DNA from: Vespula vulgaris
Lineage: Eukaryota; Arthropoda; Insecta; Hymenoptera; Vespidae
Assembly (NCBI RefSeq): GCF_905475345.1
Contig: NC_066589.1
Coordinates: 6,999,501-7,063,500 of the forward strand
Length of the DNA stretch: 64,000 nt
Direction of reading: 5' to 3'
The notes beneath the pieces were generated by a model, which saw nothing but the letters and a program-made list of their open reading frames with translations, was not told where the DNA came from and did no database searches. A program made the translations under genes and the position numbers. Every line of letters begins with the position of its first letter. Position 1 is the first letter of the stretch. Below, piece after piece: positions 25,052 to 37,383 of this stretch.

Positions 25052-26356
25052 CTTTGGACTTCTGAAAGAAAAACAAAATCAATGAAATATTGTAATAATA
25101 ACGTAATAATTTTGTAATAATTTATCGTTGATTAACAAAAAAAAGAAGAATGAAAAATACTAATTTTTCTTTTGTTATTTTACTGTAGTATCTTAGTACC
25201 GTCTAATTGCAATTAATATAATTCTCTTGTGTCATGCAAAATAATAAAAAAGTCAATAAAAAACTAATAGGATGTACATAGATATGATATTTACATATGT
25301 TGCACTAACATAAATACTGCATTACGTGAGTATATATTTTTATTTCTTTTTTTTTTTTTCTCTAAAGAATATTGCGTATTCTCTAAAGAACATCGCGATA
25401 AAATAAAATAGAAAGAGAAAATTTACAATCATTATAGAATTCTTTCTATCGGTTGTTTTAAATAGAATAGACCTTGTTACGACGAGAAATAATAGATTTA
25501 TTCAAAATTAAAAAATACTAAAATTTTCAATCTTAATAAATATATGTTATATTTTATGCAGTTTTCTGAATTTACTTATAAAATAATATTACATATTTAT
25601 ACATATTAAAGAATAAATATAATATTATAAAATATAGTATGTAATAACATACAATACTAATAATAAAATAATTTTATATACTTTTATATATATTATATAA
25701 AAATAAACTATTATACCCTATGTTATACATGTACATAATTTTATTATAATATTATATATTATAATATCATATACATATACATCTATAAAATAATCATACA
25801 CATCACGAAAAGAAAGAAAGGGAAGTATTATCTAACAGATTTTTAATATAATTAATAATATTGACACAAATAAATGAAAGTCTTCGCGCCTTTAAAAGTA
25901 TTCGCATTAAAATTCTCTTAAGTGAAATTTCAACGAATGGCTTGTGAAATTTTATCTGTTATTTGTCTGTACAGATAGATGGGCCATCCATTATGTAGTA
26001 ACAACAATAGAATAACAATTTATTTTAAAGACTATTTCTTATCGTCGCACGTATTGACTCAATATAAAGTAGCACGATCACCGAATACGAACATTAACTA
26101 TGCTTGTCAATGAATTGCCTTGAAGCATTTTAAGTAGTATTGCACATCACTAACCATTTCGTTGTTTTATTTCTTTTCTTTCTTTTTCCTTGTTTTTTTT
26201 TCTCTTTCAAGCAAATGGAATACGAATAATCGCATTAAATATGTGACGACTGGATACTATCTGGATGATTCAAAGTGTAAGAACTTTTAATACATAATTT
26301 TTGATAAGTTAACAAAATTTATTTTTTATTCTCATTAAAAAAAAAATTACTTTAAT

Positions 26357-26396
<40 letters not shown>

Positions 26397-26653
26397 TCTT
26401 TCTCTTTTTCTCAAGAATCGAATTATTTCTTATATATACATAATTGAAAAAAAAAAATATGAATATTCGAAAGTGGTTGTAACAGTATAATTTCGAAAAT
26501 TACGATAATACAAACTTGATGCACTTGTTAATAGCATCAAGGTTTATCGGGTTCCAATAATAAAAAACCTGTTTACGTTATGTGGAAGTTTTCCTTATTT
26601 GGTATACGAGTCCGATGAAACTGACTGCATTTTAGTTGAAAGGAAAGTAGAAC

Positions 26654-26723
<70 letters not shown>

Positions 26724-27735
26724 CTTCGTATTAAAAAAAACTGAAATCCTTCGAGCGAATTTCTTCGTCAAATTCATTTAAATAGAGAAAAATATATCTA
26801 AATAAATTTAACGAAGAAATATATAAAAATGCATCTAAATAAACTCAAATAAATAATGCGTCATAATGCAATTTTATATGCATTCTCCTAAATGAACAGA
26901 AAAAAAATAGCAAAAGCAACCAAACTAATTTCGAGAAACATACAAAATCGACTAGTCATCTTATACGTAACACTTGATGTTGTATTATAATTAAACTCCT
27001 ATAATAGAAAGTATTTGTAAGGCAAAACAAAGAATTCAATCTAATTTGCATAATGATCGTAACTGATTATGCAAATACAAACACATATAGACATCCTGTT
27101 GCATAATAATATACCCAAATCAAATTTATTAAATAACAGTGAATTTTTATTATGTAAATAAATAGAAATATTATAAAAACGTGTTTTTTTTCTTACAAAA
27201 AACTACATACCATATATACGTGTATATGATACATTAATTATATGTATAAAAAAAAGAAATGTATGTATGTATATGTGTATATGATATATTAATTAAATGT
27301 TTGAAAAAAAGAAATAGAAAAAAAATATTTTGTTTGTTTGCTCAATATTAAATGAAATATGTAAATATTAATTGATCAGAAATGAATAAGAAAATTTGAT
27401 ATGCGATCTAACGTTCAATTGATAATACTTATCGGTAATACTAACTGAAATAAATAATTTTATATCATCTAATAAGTGGTCTTTTAATCGAATTAACACT
27501 CATATCGTAAGTTATATAATCTATTTCTCTAAGATAATAAAATCTTCACGAAACATTTTTTGCTTTAATGAGATTAGTTCTCAGTTTGTAAATAATTACG
27601 ATTGTATATTATTTTATTTATATTGTATATTATTTTATTATTATCGTTAAAAAAAAAAATAAGAAAAAATTGACGTGAAATGAATATTAGTAATAATTAT
27701 ATATAAATGTATATTTTTGTTAATACATTTGAAAA

Positions 27736-27780
<45 letters not shown>

Positions 27781-29368
27781 AAATATATATGTATATGTTA
27801 TAAGTAAAAATATATTTATAAATATTCCTTCAAAATACCAATATATATAATCTTTTATTATATCATATCATCGTTATCAAAATATTTATAATAATCAATA
27901 AATCTTATTCATATTTTAGCAGTTACTTACCTAGTTTAGGTACTTGTTTAAATTTTTATCTTAATTTCTTATTAAACCACTTTTTTCAGTTTCGAAGTAC
28001 ACCACAATTCTTGACACTAATGTTTAGTCTTTTTAACGAAATTAAAAGATACTCGTATTCGATAAATTATATATACAGTTAAGAAAAAAATGTAAGAAAG
28101 AAAAAAACAAAAAATAGATTTTTTACGTTTTAAGTATTTTTACGTACATATCGACGTCATTTATTATATATATATATATAATTTATTATATATATATCTA
28201 TTTATGTATTGTACTGCCTTCAGATAACACTTCTCTTTAAAAATAACTTGATCCACGTTCGAGTGCTAAGTGGAAATGCCCACGTTCAAAGTTGCTCTTC
28301 ATGTAATATGTTCTTTCCCGATCGCTTCGAAGTATATAGTATATAATGCGATACTCCGCATCATGCGACGTTTTATCAACCACTGCACGCAATCATAAAA
28401 TTAATAATGAAAAATAAGAAAACTTCGATATTCTTTTTTTTTTGATAAGTTAATAAATCGAAATTAAATAATTTTGTATATAGTATTAATTAAATTTGAT
28501 TTAAAATATATTTTAATACTTTCTTACAATATACTTTTAAAAAATTTGAATTTTTATCGAATCAAATATATTTACGTTTTTAAACGTTAGACATGCGAAA
28601 GACATATGAAAAAGAAATAATTATAATTTACATACGTTGAATCACGAAAAATAGGTTTCAAAATTTTAATAAAACAATAGATATATTTGATCAACTTTTC
28701 AATGATTGAGTACAGATGTCTATTTGACGGCCGTTTGTAAAAAAATAATTACAAATAACTACTGATTTTTGCTTTTTACTCTAGGTTAATAATATCTTAA
28801 CTAAACGTCTTTATTAATGCACGTAGTCATTTTAAATGTTATTTTATAAAATTATTTATTCCAATAAAATGTCTATATCTTAAGAATTTTCAGATAATAA
28901 TCATTTATTGTACGAAAATGAATTAAAAATATTCGTAAAGGCAAAACTAAGGGCCTATACATTTATAATTAGGAATTTAATACTAATAATATTACTTTGT
29001 TTTATGTGTATATATTTACAATTTTCTATAATGAATTATAAATGAGTTTTATTATATATACAAAAAATAAGATTTACTCAATATATAAATATCAACAGCA
29101 GACTTAGAACTCTCTATTTTAAGTATTTGTAAGTATAAATTATCTACTGAAATTTGTTGGATAAATGGTGTATGTATACAAAATTTCTTTACAAGATTAG
29201 AATCATAAAAATTATTTTCTCGTTTAATTTGAAGACTAAATTATGCAAATCTCTAATCGATTCAACGAAATTTGATCTCTCACTTCTGATAGAATATTCA
29301 CACAAATTACAAATATCATACAAACAACTAGATACAATAGTAGATATTTTCATTTAATTGCCATGTAA
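25052..29368. other. AT-rich spacer between FAAH2 copy 1 and AP-1 mu
   Basis: Expected to hold the 5' untranslated region and promoter of FAAH2 copy 1 and the 3' untranslated region of AP-1 mu, both on the minus strand. Repeats: (CT)n at 26359-26391, (GA)n at 26660-26719, (TA)n at about 27739-27771, and an approximately 57-bp tandem duplication at 27213-27318. No protein-coding signal is visible. Confidence 0.45.
26660..26719. repeat. (GA)n microsatellite
   Basis: About 30 uninterrupted GA units. The reading frames it opens on both strands are repeat artefacts. Confidence 0.95.
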
Positions 29369-30637
29369 CTAATTTGTTCTTAACTGATAATCACCATTTT
29401 GTGTAATGTAACGCACCCATGGTAATGCCTGGTAACCACTCTTCTCAATAATTTTCAAATATCGCACTTGAATCCCAGAAGTAGTGAAATAAGGAATTTC
29501 AAATTTTACTTGAATTGGTGGCTTGCCTTCTATATCCTCCCCAACAACAGATGGTAATCCAAAATGTGCTCTCATTAAATATTCCTTTCCACCTGGAAAG
29601 GATTTGATAAACCAAGTAATTGCACTTTGTTCAGGAGAATACTTAACACTGCCAATAGTTGTTTTAAATTTAGGGGAGTCTGCATCATTTGGCACAGATA
29701 TTACTATTTCCACATTGTTTGCAGTCGATCGACGTTTGAATTGAGATCTAGCTTTTATCATGTATTCTACTCTACTATGTGCGTGTCTCTCAATTACCGA
29801 TTCAATCCATATCAATGGTTTGACATGAGTATTCAACCTATAAGACATTAATTCGAATTCTCCATCAGGTGGTATGAAAGAAATTGTTCGATCATTCTCA
29901 AATCTTGAAAGTCGTACGCATTGATGAAATTTGACATCTTCCAATTCAACTGATTTGGACTTACCACGTCCTGTCGATTCAAATAACACTTTATCATTTA
30001 GACCAAGTCTCAATTCTGGCATTCCAGATAGATATACTCTCATTTTTATAGCACCAACAATCTCAGAACTTAATACATTTCCATTAGCATTTGCCAAAAG
30101 ATTCACAGATTCTATTACATCTAAAAAGACTTCGTTCTTACGATATTTAATACCTTCTGACCTCCAAGACACAGCATTAGTCACAGCCATTGGAATTCTT
30201 GGTTGTATTTCTAACTTATGACCTTCTTGCGTTATATATTCTTGCAAAATCTTGCTATCTGTTGTTTGAGGATAACCGAAATCCAATAATTCATCGAGAA
30301 GTTCATAAATCACAACAAAATTATCCCTTATACTCTCTTCTTCTAACTCTTTAAAATATTCTTGCATTACTTGTACCACTTTATGCAAAAATACAAAAAC
30401 TAAAGAAATATTGGCATTCTTCCTTGTTGTAGAAACAATATAAAGATTGTTATATTTTATATAAGCGTATGTGCACTCTAATGTCTGGATAATAGGTGTA
30501 AGATTGCCTTCTTCTTCTCGTTCCATCACCAAGGGCATAAACTTTTCTATCACTCCAGTTTCTAGATCTTCACGATAGTTACGGGAGATCAACACTTTGC
30601 CCTTCACATCCAATATATATATAGCTGAGGTAGACAT
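29369..30637 (-). CDS. AP-1mu: AP-1 complex subunit mu (clathrin adaptor medium chain)
   Basis: A single uninterrupted frame of 422 aa, the full length of animal AP-1 mu1. It begins MSTSAIYILDVKGKVLISRN. The N-terminal longin-like domain spans about residues 1-140. The mu-homology domain runs from about 165 to the end, with FLDVIESVNLL near residue 174 and the C-terminal LPWVRYITQNGDYQLRT block; the Asp and Trp of the tyrosine-signal (YxxPhi) pocket are in place. Family role: cargo selection by AP-1 for clathrin vesicles at the trans-Golgi and endosomes. A TTTTCAG acceptor ends 17 nt upstream of the ATG, so an intron in the 5' untranslated region is likely and the gene need not be a retrocopy. 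It lies between two FAAH2-like genes, all on the same strand. Confidence 0.97.
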   Translation of the reverse strand: MSTSAIYILDVKGKVLISRNYREDLETGVIEKFMPLVMEREEEGNLTPIIQTLECTYAYIKYNNLYIVSTTRKNANISLVFVFLHKVVQVMQEYFKELEEESIRDNFVVIYELLDELLDFGYPQTTDSKILQEYITQEGHKLEIQPRIPMAVTNAVSWRSEGIKYRKNEVFLDVIESVNLLANANGNVLSSEIVGAIKMRVYLSGMPELRLGLNDKVLFESTGRGKSKSVELEDVKFHQCVRLSRFENDRTISFIPPDGEFELMSYRLNTHVKPLIWIESVIERHAHSRVEYMIKARSQFKRRSTANNVEIVISVPNDADSPKFKTTIGSVKYSPEQSAITWFIKSFPGGKEYLMRAHFGLPSVVGEDIEGKPPIQVKFEIPYFTTSGIQVRYLKIIEKSGYQALPWVRYITQNGDYQLRTN

Positions 30638-31393
30638 CTTAAAGTGATGTTAAACTGAAAAGAAAACTAAATTGTATTCTTTGAAACATTCATGTCATGA
30701 AATGTAAGATATGTTTAAATTATATATAATAACAAAAAAATATATTTTAAAATAGCAAGAAAAATGTTAATAAATGAAAACAATAGAACGTATATATTGT
30801 CAATATAAAAAAATATTCATTAATTGCAAAAAGTTATATGTGAAAAATAAAGATCTGTAATGTTTTATTTGACATTAGAAACTGTATTCAAAATTAATAG
30901 ATAAAATTTATAATCATTATTCATCGCTTACACTTCAATCTTTGATTAATTAAAAACTTTGAAATCGTTTATATCGAAAAAAGAAATTATACATATCTAT
31001 AGATAGTTTTTAATAGAATTAAAACGAGAAGTTTCACAGCATCATCCTTCTTTATATGCTGCTAAGTATACGTTAAATTACCAGCATGGACATAATCGAT
31101 GTTGTTGCTAAAGCTCGATATCTGAATAACTTCGAGATATCGATTATAATATAATTCGATTTCCACGATATATTTTCAAAAGTTCAAATGATTCTATTAA
31201 TTCGTATGGATAGTTTTTTTTATTAAATTATTATATATTATAAGATAATAAAAAGATAAAGAAATACAGAATAAATATTCTTTACTGCTATTTATTGTGA
31301 CATTCCATGAGAATAAAAATATAAAAAGAATATTATAAATAATTGCTTTTACTACAATAGTCTGTACAATCTTATAAACTAAATTTATATATA

Positions 31394-31433
<40 letters not shown>

Positions 31434-31601
31434 TTATTTTATTTTTTTACTTTTATCGTTTCTATATTGAGGATTTTCAGTTTGATATACAAATTCATTT
31501 GTATATCATAAAAACATGACTCTCCAAACATCAAATCAATCATCTAAAATTTATTAAGAGAACAGCCCAATTAATTGACTAATATAAAATGAAAACCTAT
31601 G
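30638..31601. other. spacer between AP-1 mu and FAAH2 copy 2
   Basis: AT-rich. It should contain the AP-1 mu promoter and 5' exon and the 3' end of FAAH2 copy 2. A (CA)n run lies at about 31392-31431. No other feature is seen. Confidence 0.45.
31392..31431. repeat. (CA)n microsatellite
   Basis: Roughly 18 CA units, interrupted near the start by CATA. Confidence 0.85.
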
Positions 31602-33992
31602 TTAAGTAGCTATATTAATATTACTAGGTGGTACTTGCCAACCACCAAATTTTTTCTCGATCTCCTTAGCCAATGCGATTGTTAAATGATCGCAAGAATC
31701 ATTAGCGATTATCTAATTAGAACAACAAAATTAACAGAAATAAAAAAAATTATAATACTTTTTTCCATGCAATATATGAAAATATACTTATTATTTAAAA
31801 ATCCATAATAATATTAATGATATGGAATATCTCAATTTTTTAATATTTTTCATACTAATTATTTTCATAATCATTAATTCATATATTATGAAAGTATAAT
31901 AAACTAAATAATATTAGTATACCTGTAAACCTATAGGTAAACCCTTTCTATTTAATCCCATAGGACATTGCGTGACAGGAAGACTCAACGAATTAAAAAT
32001 ATTCATATAAGCTATATTTAAAAGCTTGTAATATATTTCCGAATGATAATGTGCACTTGCATTAAAGGTTGGGTAAATCAAAACAGCATTGTGATGTAAA
32101 AGTTGCTAAAATAAAAAAAATTACAAAATTATAATTATACAATTATGAAAAACAACATTAATTATACATACACACAAACATACATTTCATATACATATGT
32201 AATAATAAATACGTTTGTATTATATATTTATTAATACTTAATACTTACTGCAAGTTCTTTTTTAAGTAAAGTACGCTTTTGCAAAATATTTTCATGATAC
32301 GACGCTGGTAATTTTTCTAAGAATCTCACAAGAATTCCATATAATATAGATCCCCATGTGTGAGTATTAAGATTAAATAAGCGTTGCAATGTAACAAGAA
32401 ATACGCTTTTCCATGGCTGTAAATATACATAATAGTATTTTTATATCATTTTTCTTATCGTATGAAAAGATATTAATTATTTATAAAATTACTTATACTA
32501 ACTTTTGTTCCATCGTTCAAATTAAAAATCGTCTCCGCTTTATTTAATTCAAAAGGAGTAATGCTTCCTATTTCCATCGCGTATTTCAAATTTTTTAATT
32601 CTATCTATAATAACAATGCAAATTCTATATTATTTAATTAGCATGATTTAATAAGCAAACATTTATGTTTTTTTATATATATATACAACATTTATGTTTG
32701 CGAACAACTAGTTTTCAATATAAAAAATGACACGAACTATTAACATATAAACACAATCATATATACACACACATACACGGATTTGATTGTAATAATTTTT
32801 AGTTGTTCCATACGAAAATGTTGTAATACTTCTAAATAATAAAAAAAGAAATAATAATAATATAATTATATATAATAACCAACTTTTTGAACTTGACATC
32901 TGTAAGTCGATTTCAAATGATTGGTCAAGTTATTGATGGCAAGTTTGATTTCCTTATCAATGGGTGAGCTTAATATTTTACAGTATTCGTCATCGAAATA
33001 AAAAATCGTGATTTCTCTAATATCCACCTATGTGTAAATAAAAAAAATATATTTGGAAGTTCATATATTCGAAATATATTAGATAGATGAGTTGATGGTT
33101 CGATAAAATTTATTCGAGTTCTAATGTCTCTTTCATCATTTTTCTCTAAAAATATTACTTACATCATAAAGTTAAAAATTATTGTCGTTTCTTAAAATAG
33201 TCATCGTGCACGCGTATAAATGTTTCATAATACCGATGTCATTAAAATGCACAGTTGCTGTGAATGACTACTGTATTTTTTAGCATTAGAAAAAATCGTT
33301 AGGTGTAAGGTCAAGTGGGTAAAAAACATTTCAAAGTTGAAATGAAGTTTTCAGAAAAAAAAAAAAAAAATAATGACAGGATCTTAATACTTTAATAAAC
33401 CTCGTTGAAATGACGTACGTGTATATGAATACGATAATGTAAAAAAAAATATATATATATATATACCTCACGATTAAGACATTCTTTACATTCCTGAGAT
33501 GTTGTAATACTTCTTAAAATTAAAGGAATATCGATAGCGTATCTCGTCATCACACCAATAGTAAAAGTATCATTCCATTTTTTGTTTGTACTTATTGGTC
33601 TGTGACCATCGCATGAAACCCAATCTATTAAATTATATTATTAAAAAAAGTATTTTGAAACGGTATAAATTAAATTAAGTAAAAAATATAATAAGAAGAT
33701 ATATTGCTGAATAATTTTATCTACGTATATACATATACATACATATATATTTATATATCTTCTATTTATAATAAAAATGAAACAATAAAAAATATCAGCT
33801 TTTTCTTACATGGCGTTGGTTTGTGACCAAAAACACCACAAAACATGGCAGGCAATCTTACCGATCCTGCAACATCAGATGCCAAACCCATCAAAGAAGC
33901 ACCACTGCTTATAAGTGCAGCCTAAAAAAAATATAAAAAAATGTTTATTTCTTATAAGATACTTATTTAATTTTATATATTTTAATTTATTT

Positions 33993-34030
<38 letters not shown>

Positions 34031-34620
34031 CATATATATTAATTTTATTTAAAGTTAAATATTTTAATTTAAGCAGGCATAATAGAAAGAGTAGTATAAC
34101 AAAAAAAATTATGATATATTCTATATAAAAAAAATATATAATCAATACAAAAAATATATACATACGTATATATGTAAAAAGAAAGAGAGAGGAAAGATAA
34201 TATATTATATATTTTATATAGATTGTATATTATATTCTGTCTATTATATAATTAAAGAAATATATATCTATATATATAACTATATAGAATACATATTTAA
34301 ACTTTGTGATATAACACGAACCTCGCCACCCGTTGAACCACCAGATGTTCTTCTTGTATCATAAGGATTTGATGTTCTACCAATGATGTTGTTAACCGTT
34401 TCCCAGGACATGCATAATTCTGGTGTATTACTCGTTAACAAAATAATACCACCGGCTTGACGAACATTTTTTACAACGAGTGCATCTTTTTCGGCCTTTG
34501 TATGTTTTTCGCTTGTCACTCCTACTGCGATACTAAAATCTATATAGAAACGATAATTTATAATAAATAATTGTATAAAACATTAAATTATAAAAGCATA
34601 TTTAAAATATACGAAAAAAA

Positions 34621-34677
<57 letters not shown>

Positions 34678-34954
34678 TGTATATATACGTGATTTGATTA
34701 TTAAACACATCTACTCTTGCTCAAGTCTCTTCCTTACAGTTTTGAATAGTAATCAAGACATTTTTTTATTAAAGAAACGGAATGAGGCAACATGAAGCAA
34801 AAGAGGAATGCGATAAATGCAACTATATTCCATAAAAAGACAACGTTAAAACCTTGAACTCGTTAGAAGTTTGAGCAACGAATGATCAGGTTTTGAGTGC
34901 AACTATAATATTATATCTAATAGCATTTCTGATTATACGTTTACTTTAAAGAAT

Positions 34955-35013
<59 letters not shown>

Positions 35014-36313
35014 GGGATGATCACATTGACAAAATTTTCAATTGAAAATCATTCAAAAAAATATCAATTTGACGTAAATATCCATAAAAAATTGTCTTAT
35101 ATATGTACATATTTCTTTATAATTCTTATTGACTCAATAATTTTAAACATTTGTTCATTATTTTAAATAAATTTTGTCGTTATTTATAATAAAATCTTAT
35201 TACGTATAATATATAAATGATACAAACCTTGAGACATAATTATTTATACTGATCAAAATATTTATATAAATTAAAAATACATTTTTCAAAATACTTATTA
35301 TTAATTAATAAAAATACTTGTCAAATAAATATAACTCATTGTGAAAATACAAGTGATCGAAATATAAGTTTCGTTGAAGTACATACATACATATGTATAT
35401 ATCTATATATGTAAGTATGTACGTATGTAAATAATTTGGCCGAAAGAAATATATTTTCACCTTTTACAGCGATACTAGCTTTAATTGTTATGGGTACTCC
35501 AAGTAATGGCATATCTTGTGCGATAGACTCTATAGATTGCGTAGTTGTATTTAGAAAATAATCGACAGTGCGAGCTTCTTTTAACGCATTTTCATAATTG
35601 TCCTCGACAATGGCATTCAATATAGGATTGACCTCCTTACAACGAGCAATAAATGTTGAAACTACTTCCTCACTGGTAATCTATAATAGAATTTCAAGAT
35701 CAATCGTTTTATTTCTTTCGAAAAGATTTTCTCTTAGAAAATGATTTAATAATTAAAATATTGAAATATAGTATGAATATATATACTATATGTGAAGTGG
35801 TTGGGGTACTATTAAAATAAATAAATTATACAAAATATATGTATATTTATTTACTGAAACTGTTCGTGTAAATGATGAAGTGAAAAAAAGTGCACTGCCC
35901 AAATTCGATTATACTAGTAAAAATAAAAAATAAAAATTATATAGATCGACTATCAAATCAAACTGATTACATAATGTGAATTTTTTTTATCCTCGTCTTA
36001 CCAAATTCAGCTACGGATGACTATTTTCATCGATTATGCATAAAAAGCTACTGTATAGTTATATGTAGGATGTCCAAAAAATTAAATTTATATCACGTAT
36101 TGATAATATTGAGTAAATTGACTAATAATTTTCAAAAAGAAATTATGTCCAAAAATGCTTTATTAAAAAAGTACGAGTTGAATAAATATTTATAAGAACT
36201 TGTTTATTCTTATTTAAAAAAAAAATAAATCGAACGCTAGAATGTATATATGACTGATTATGAAATCTAACACAAGAAAAATATATATATATTATATATA
36301 TTACGATACATAA

Positions 36314-36359
<46 letters not shown>

Positions 36360-36736
36360 ATATAAATATTAGAGTGCAATAATCAAATAATGTTATCATT
36401 TTTTCTACTTTTTTGTTGATTTTTTCCGCAAGATTTTCTTTTTTTATTATTTTAATTATTAGTTTTAGTTAATTACATATGTATATATGTATATATACCA
36501 AAAAGCAAATCTAAAAAACTTGCCTGTTTCGTACGAATTTTTCTTGCAATATCAGTAGCCGTCCAAAAGAATATTTTGTTTGACAAAGGAGGACAATACT
36601 GACGTTTTTTAAGTCGTATCCTAATAATTGGATACATTATAAAACTCAACATTAACATCATTGTTCTTAAAATACATTTTAATAACAAATAGAAGATAGT
36701 CTGAAATAAATGAATAATACAATTTTGTTTGTCCAA
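31602..36736 (-). CDS. fatty-acid amide hydrolase 2-like protein, copy 2 (diverged paralogue)
   Basis: Exons in transcript order: 36736-36524, 35680-35461, 34539-34322, 33921-33810, 33624-33467, 33027-32884, 32604-32503, 32416-32249, 32105-31923, 31712-31602; 1,629 nt, 542 aa. Four exons have exactly the same length as in copy 1 (220, 218, 112 and 183 nt), showing common descent. The region matching copy 1's 299-nt exon is split by an extra intron (158+144 nt). Catalytic elements kept: Lys in VPITIKAS, the first Ser of GGSTGGE, and the nucleophile loop ASDVAGSVRLPA. The second Ser of GGSSGGE is Thr. Copy 1's GSDLIGS loop reads ASDVAGS here. Probably an active or altered amidase; substrate unknown. 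Intron 1 uses a GC donor (CAG|GCAAGT) and exon 3 a GTTCGT donor. The start is uncertain: a TTTCAG near 36701 suggests translation may begin at the ATG at 36661 (517 aa). Confidence 0.87.
34622..34674. repeat. (TA)n microsatellite in FAAH2 copy 2 intron 2
   Basis: About 26 uninterrupted TA units in the intron between exons 2 and 3. Confidence 0.9.
34956..35009. repeat. (CT)n microsatellite in FAAH2 copy 2 intron 2
   Basis: About 27 uninterrupted CT units, 280 bp from the TA array in the same intron. Confidence 0.95.
36318..36357. repeat. (TA)n microsatellite in FAAH2 copy 2 intron 1
   Basis: About 20 uninterrupted TA units between exons 1 and 2. Confidence 0.9.
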
Positions 36737-36832
36737 ATATTCGAAGAAATATTTTTTCGGAAATAGTAAATTTGTGAAAAATCGGTGGCTTTTTTGATTG
36801 ATGACTTTAAGAACGAAATCTTTATATTAAAA

Positions 36833-36872
<40 letters not shown>

Positions 36873-37339
36873 GGAAAAGCAAATAAAATGCCACAAATTT
36901 TTCAAATTGTTCTCGCGTAATATATCTATATGTGTATATGTGTATACAGTGTGTACGTATATATTGATATTCTTGTTATTTTCTGGATTCGTTTACTTAC
37001 CCAATAATCAAAAGTAAAATCAAACAAGAAGAAGGAATATATCATTGCTAAGATATTCATTTTTTTCTATAAGTTCTTTTTATCTATAAATTTGTCATTA
37101 AAAAAATATTTACATTCTATCAATTCACATTAAAACTATTAAGTAATATATAAAAATGTATGTATAATTTAGCAACATTGAAAGATAAAAGAGATAAAAT
37201 AAAAATGAGAAACAAAAGAAAAATAGACAAAATGTGATGTAAAATCTGATTATACCGACCACAGCATCTATAAACCGATAATTCAATCTCGTGTTAACTT
37301 ATTTTGAATGCCGACATAATACTAAACCGACTTCGAAAG

Positions 37340-37383
37340 CGTACGGCATATTTACACGAGCTGTCGTGTAAATATGCCGTACG
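37340..37383. repeat. perfect 20-bp inverted repeat with 4-nt loop
   Basis: Left arm CGTACGGCATATTTACACGA (37340-37359), loop GCTG, and right arm its exact reverse complement (37364-37383). It is not a simple-sequence palindrome. It sits about 600 bp upstream of the first coding exon of FAAH2 copy 2. Confidence 0.9.

Noticed and set aside
26595..26781. Frames of Ser-Leu or Arg-Glu repeats on both strands
   Set aside because: Translation of the (GA)n array at 26660-26719.
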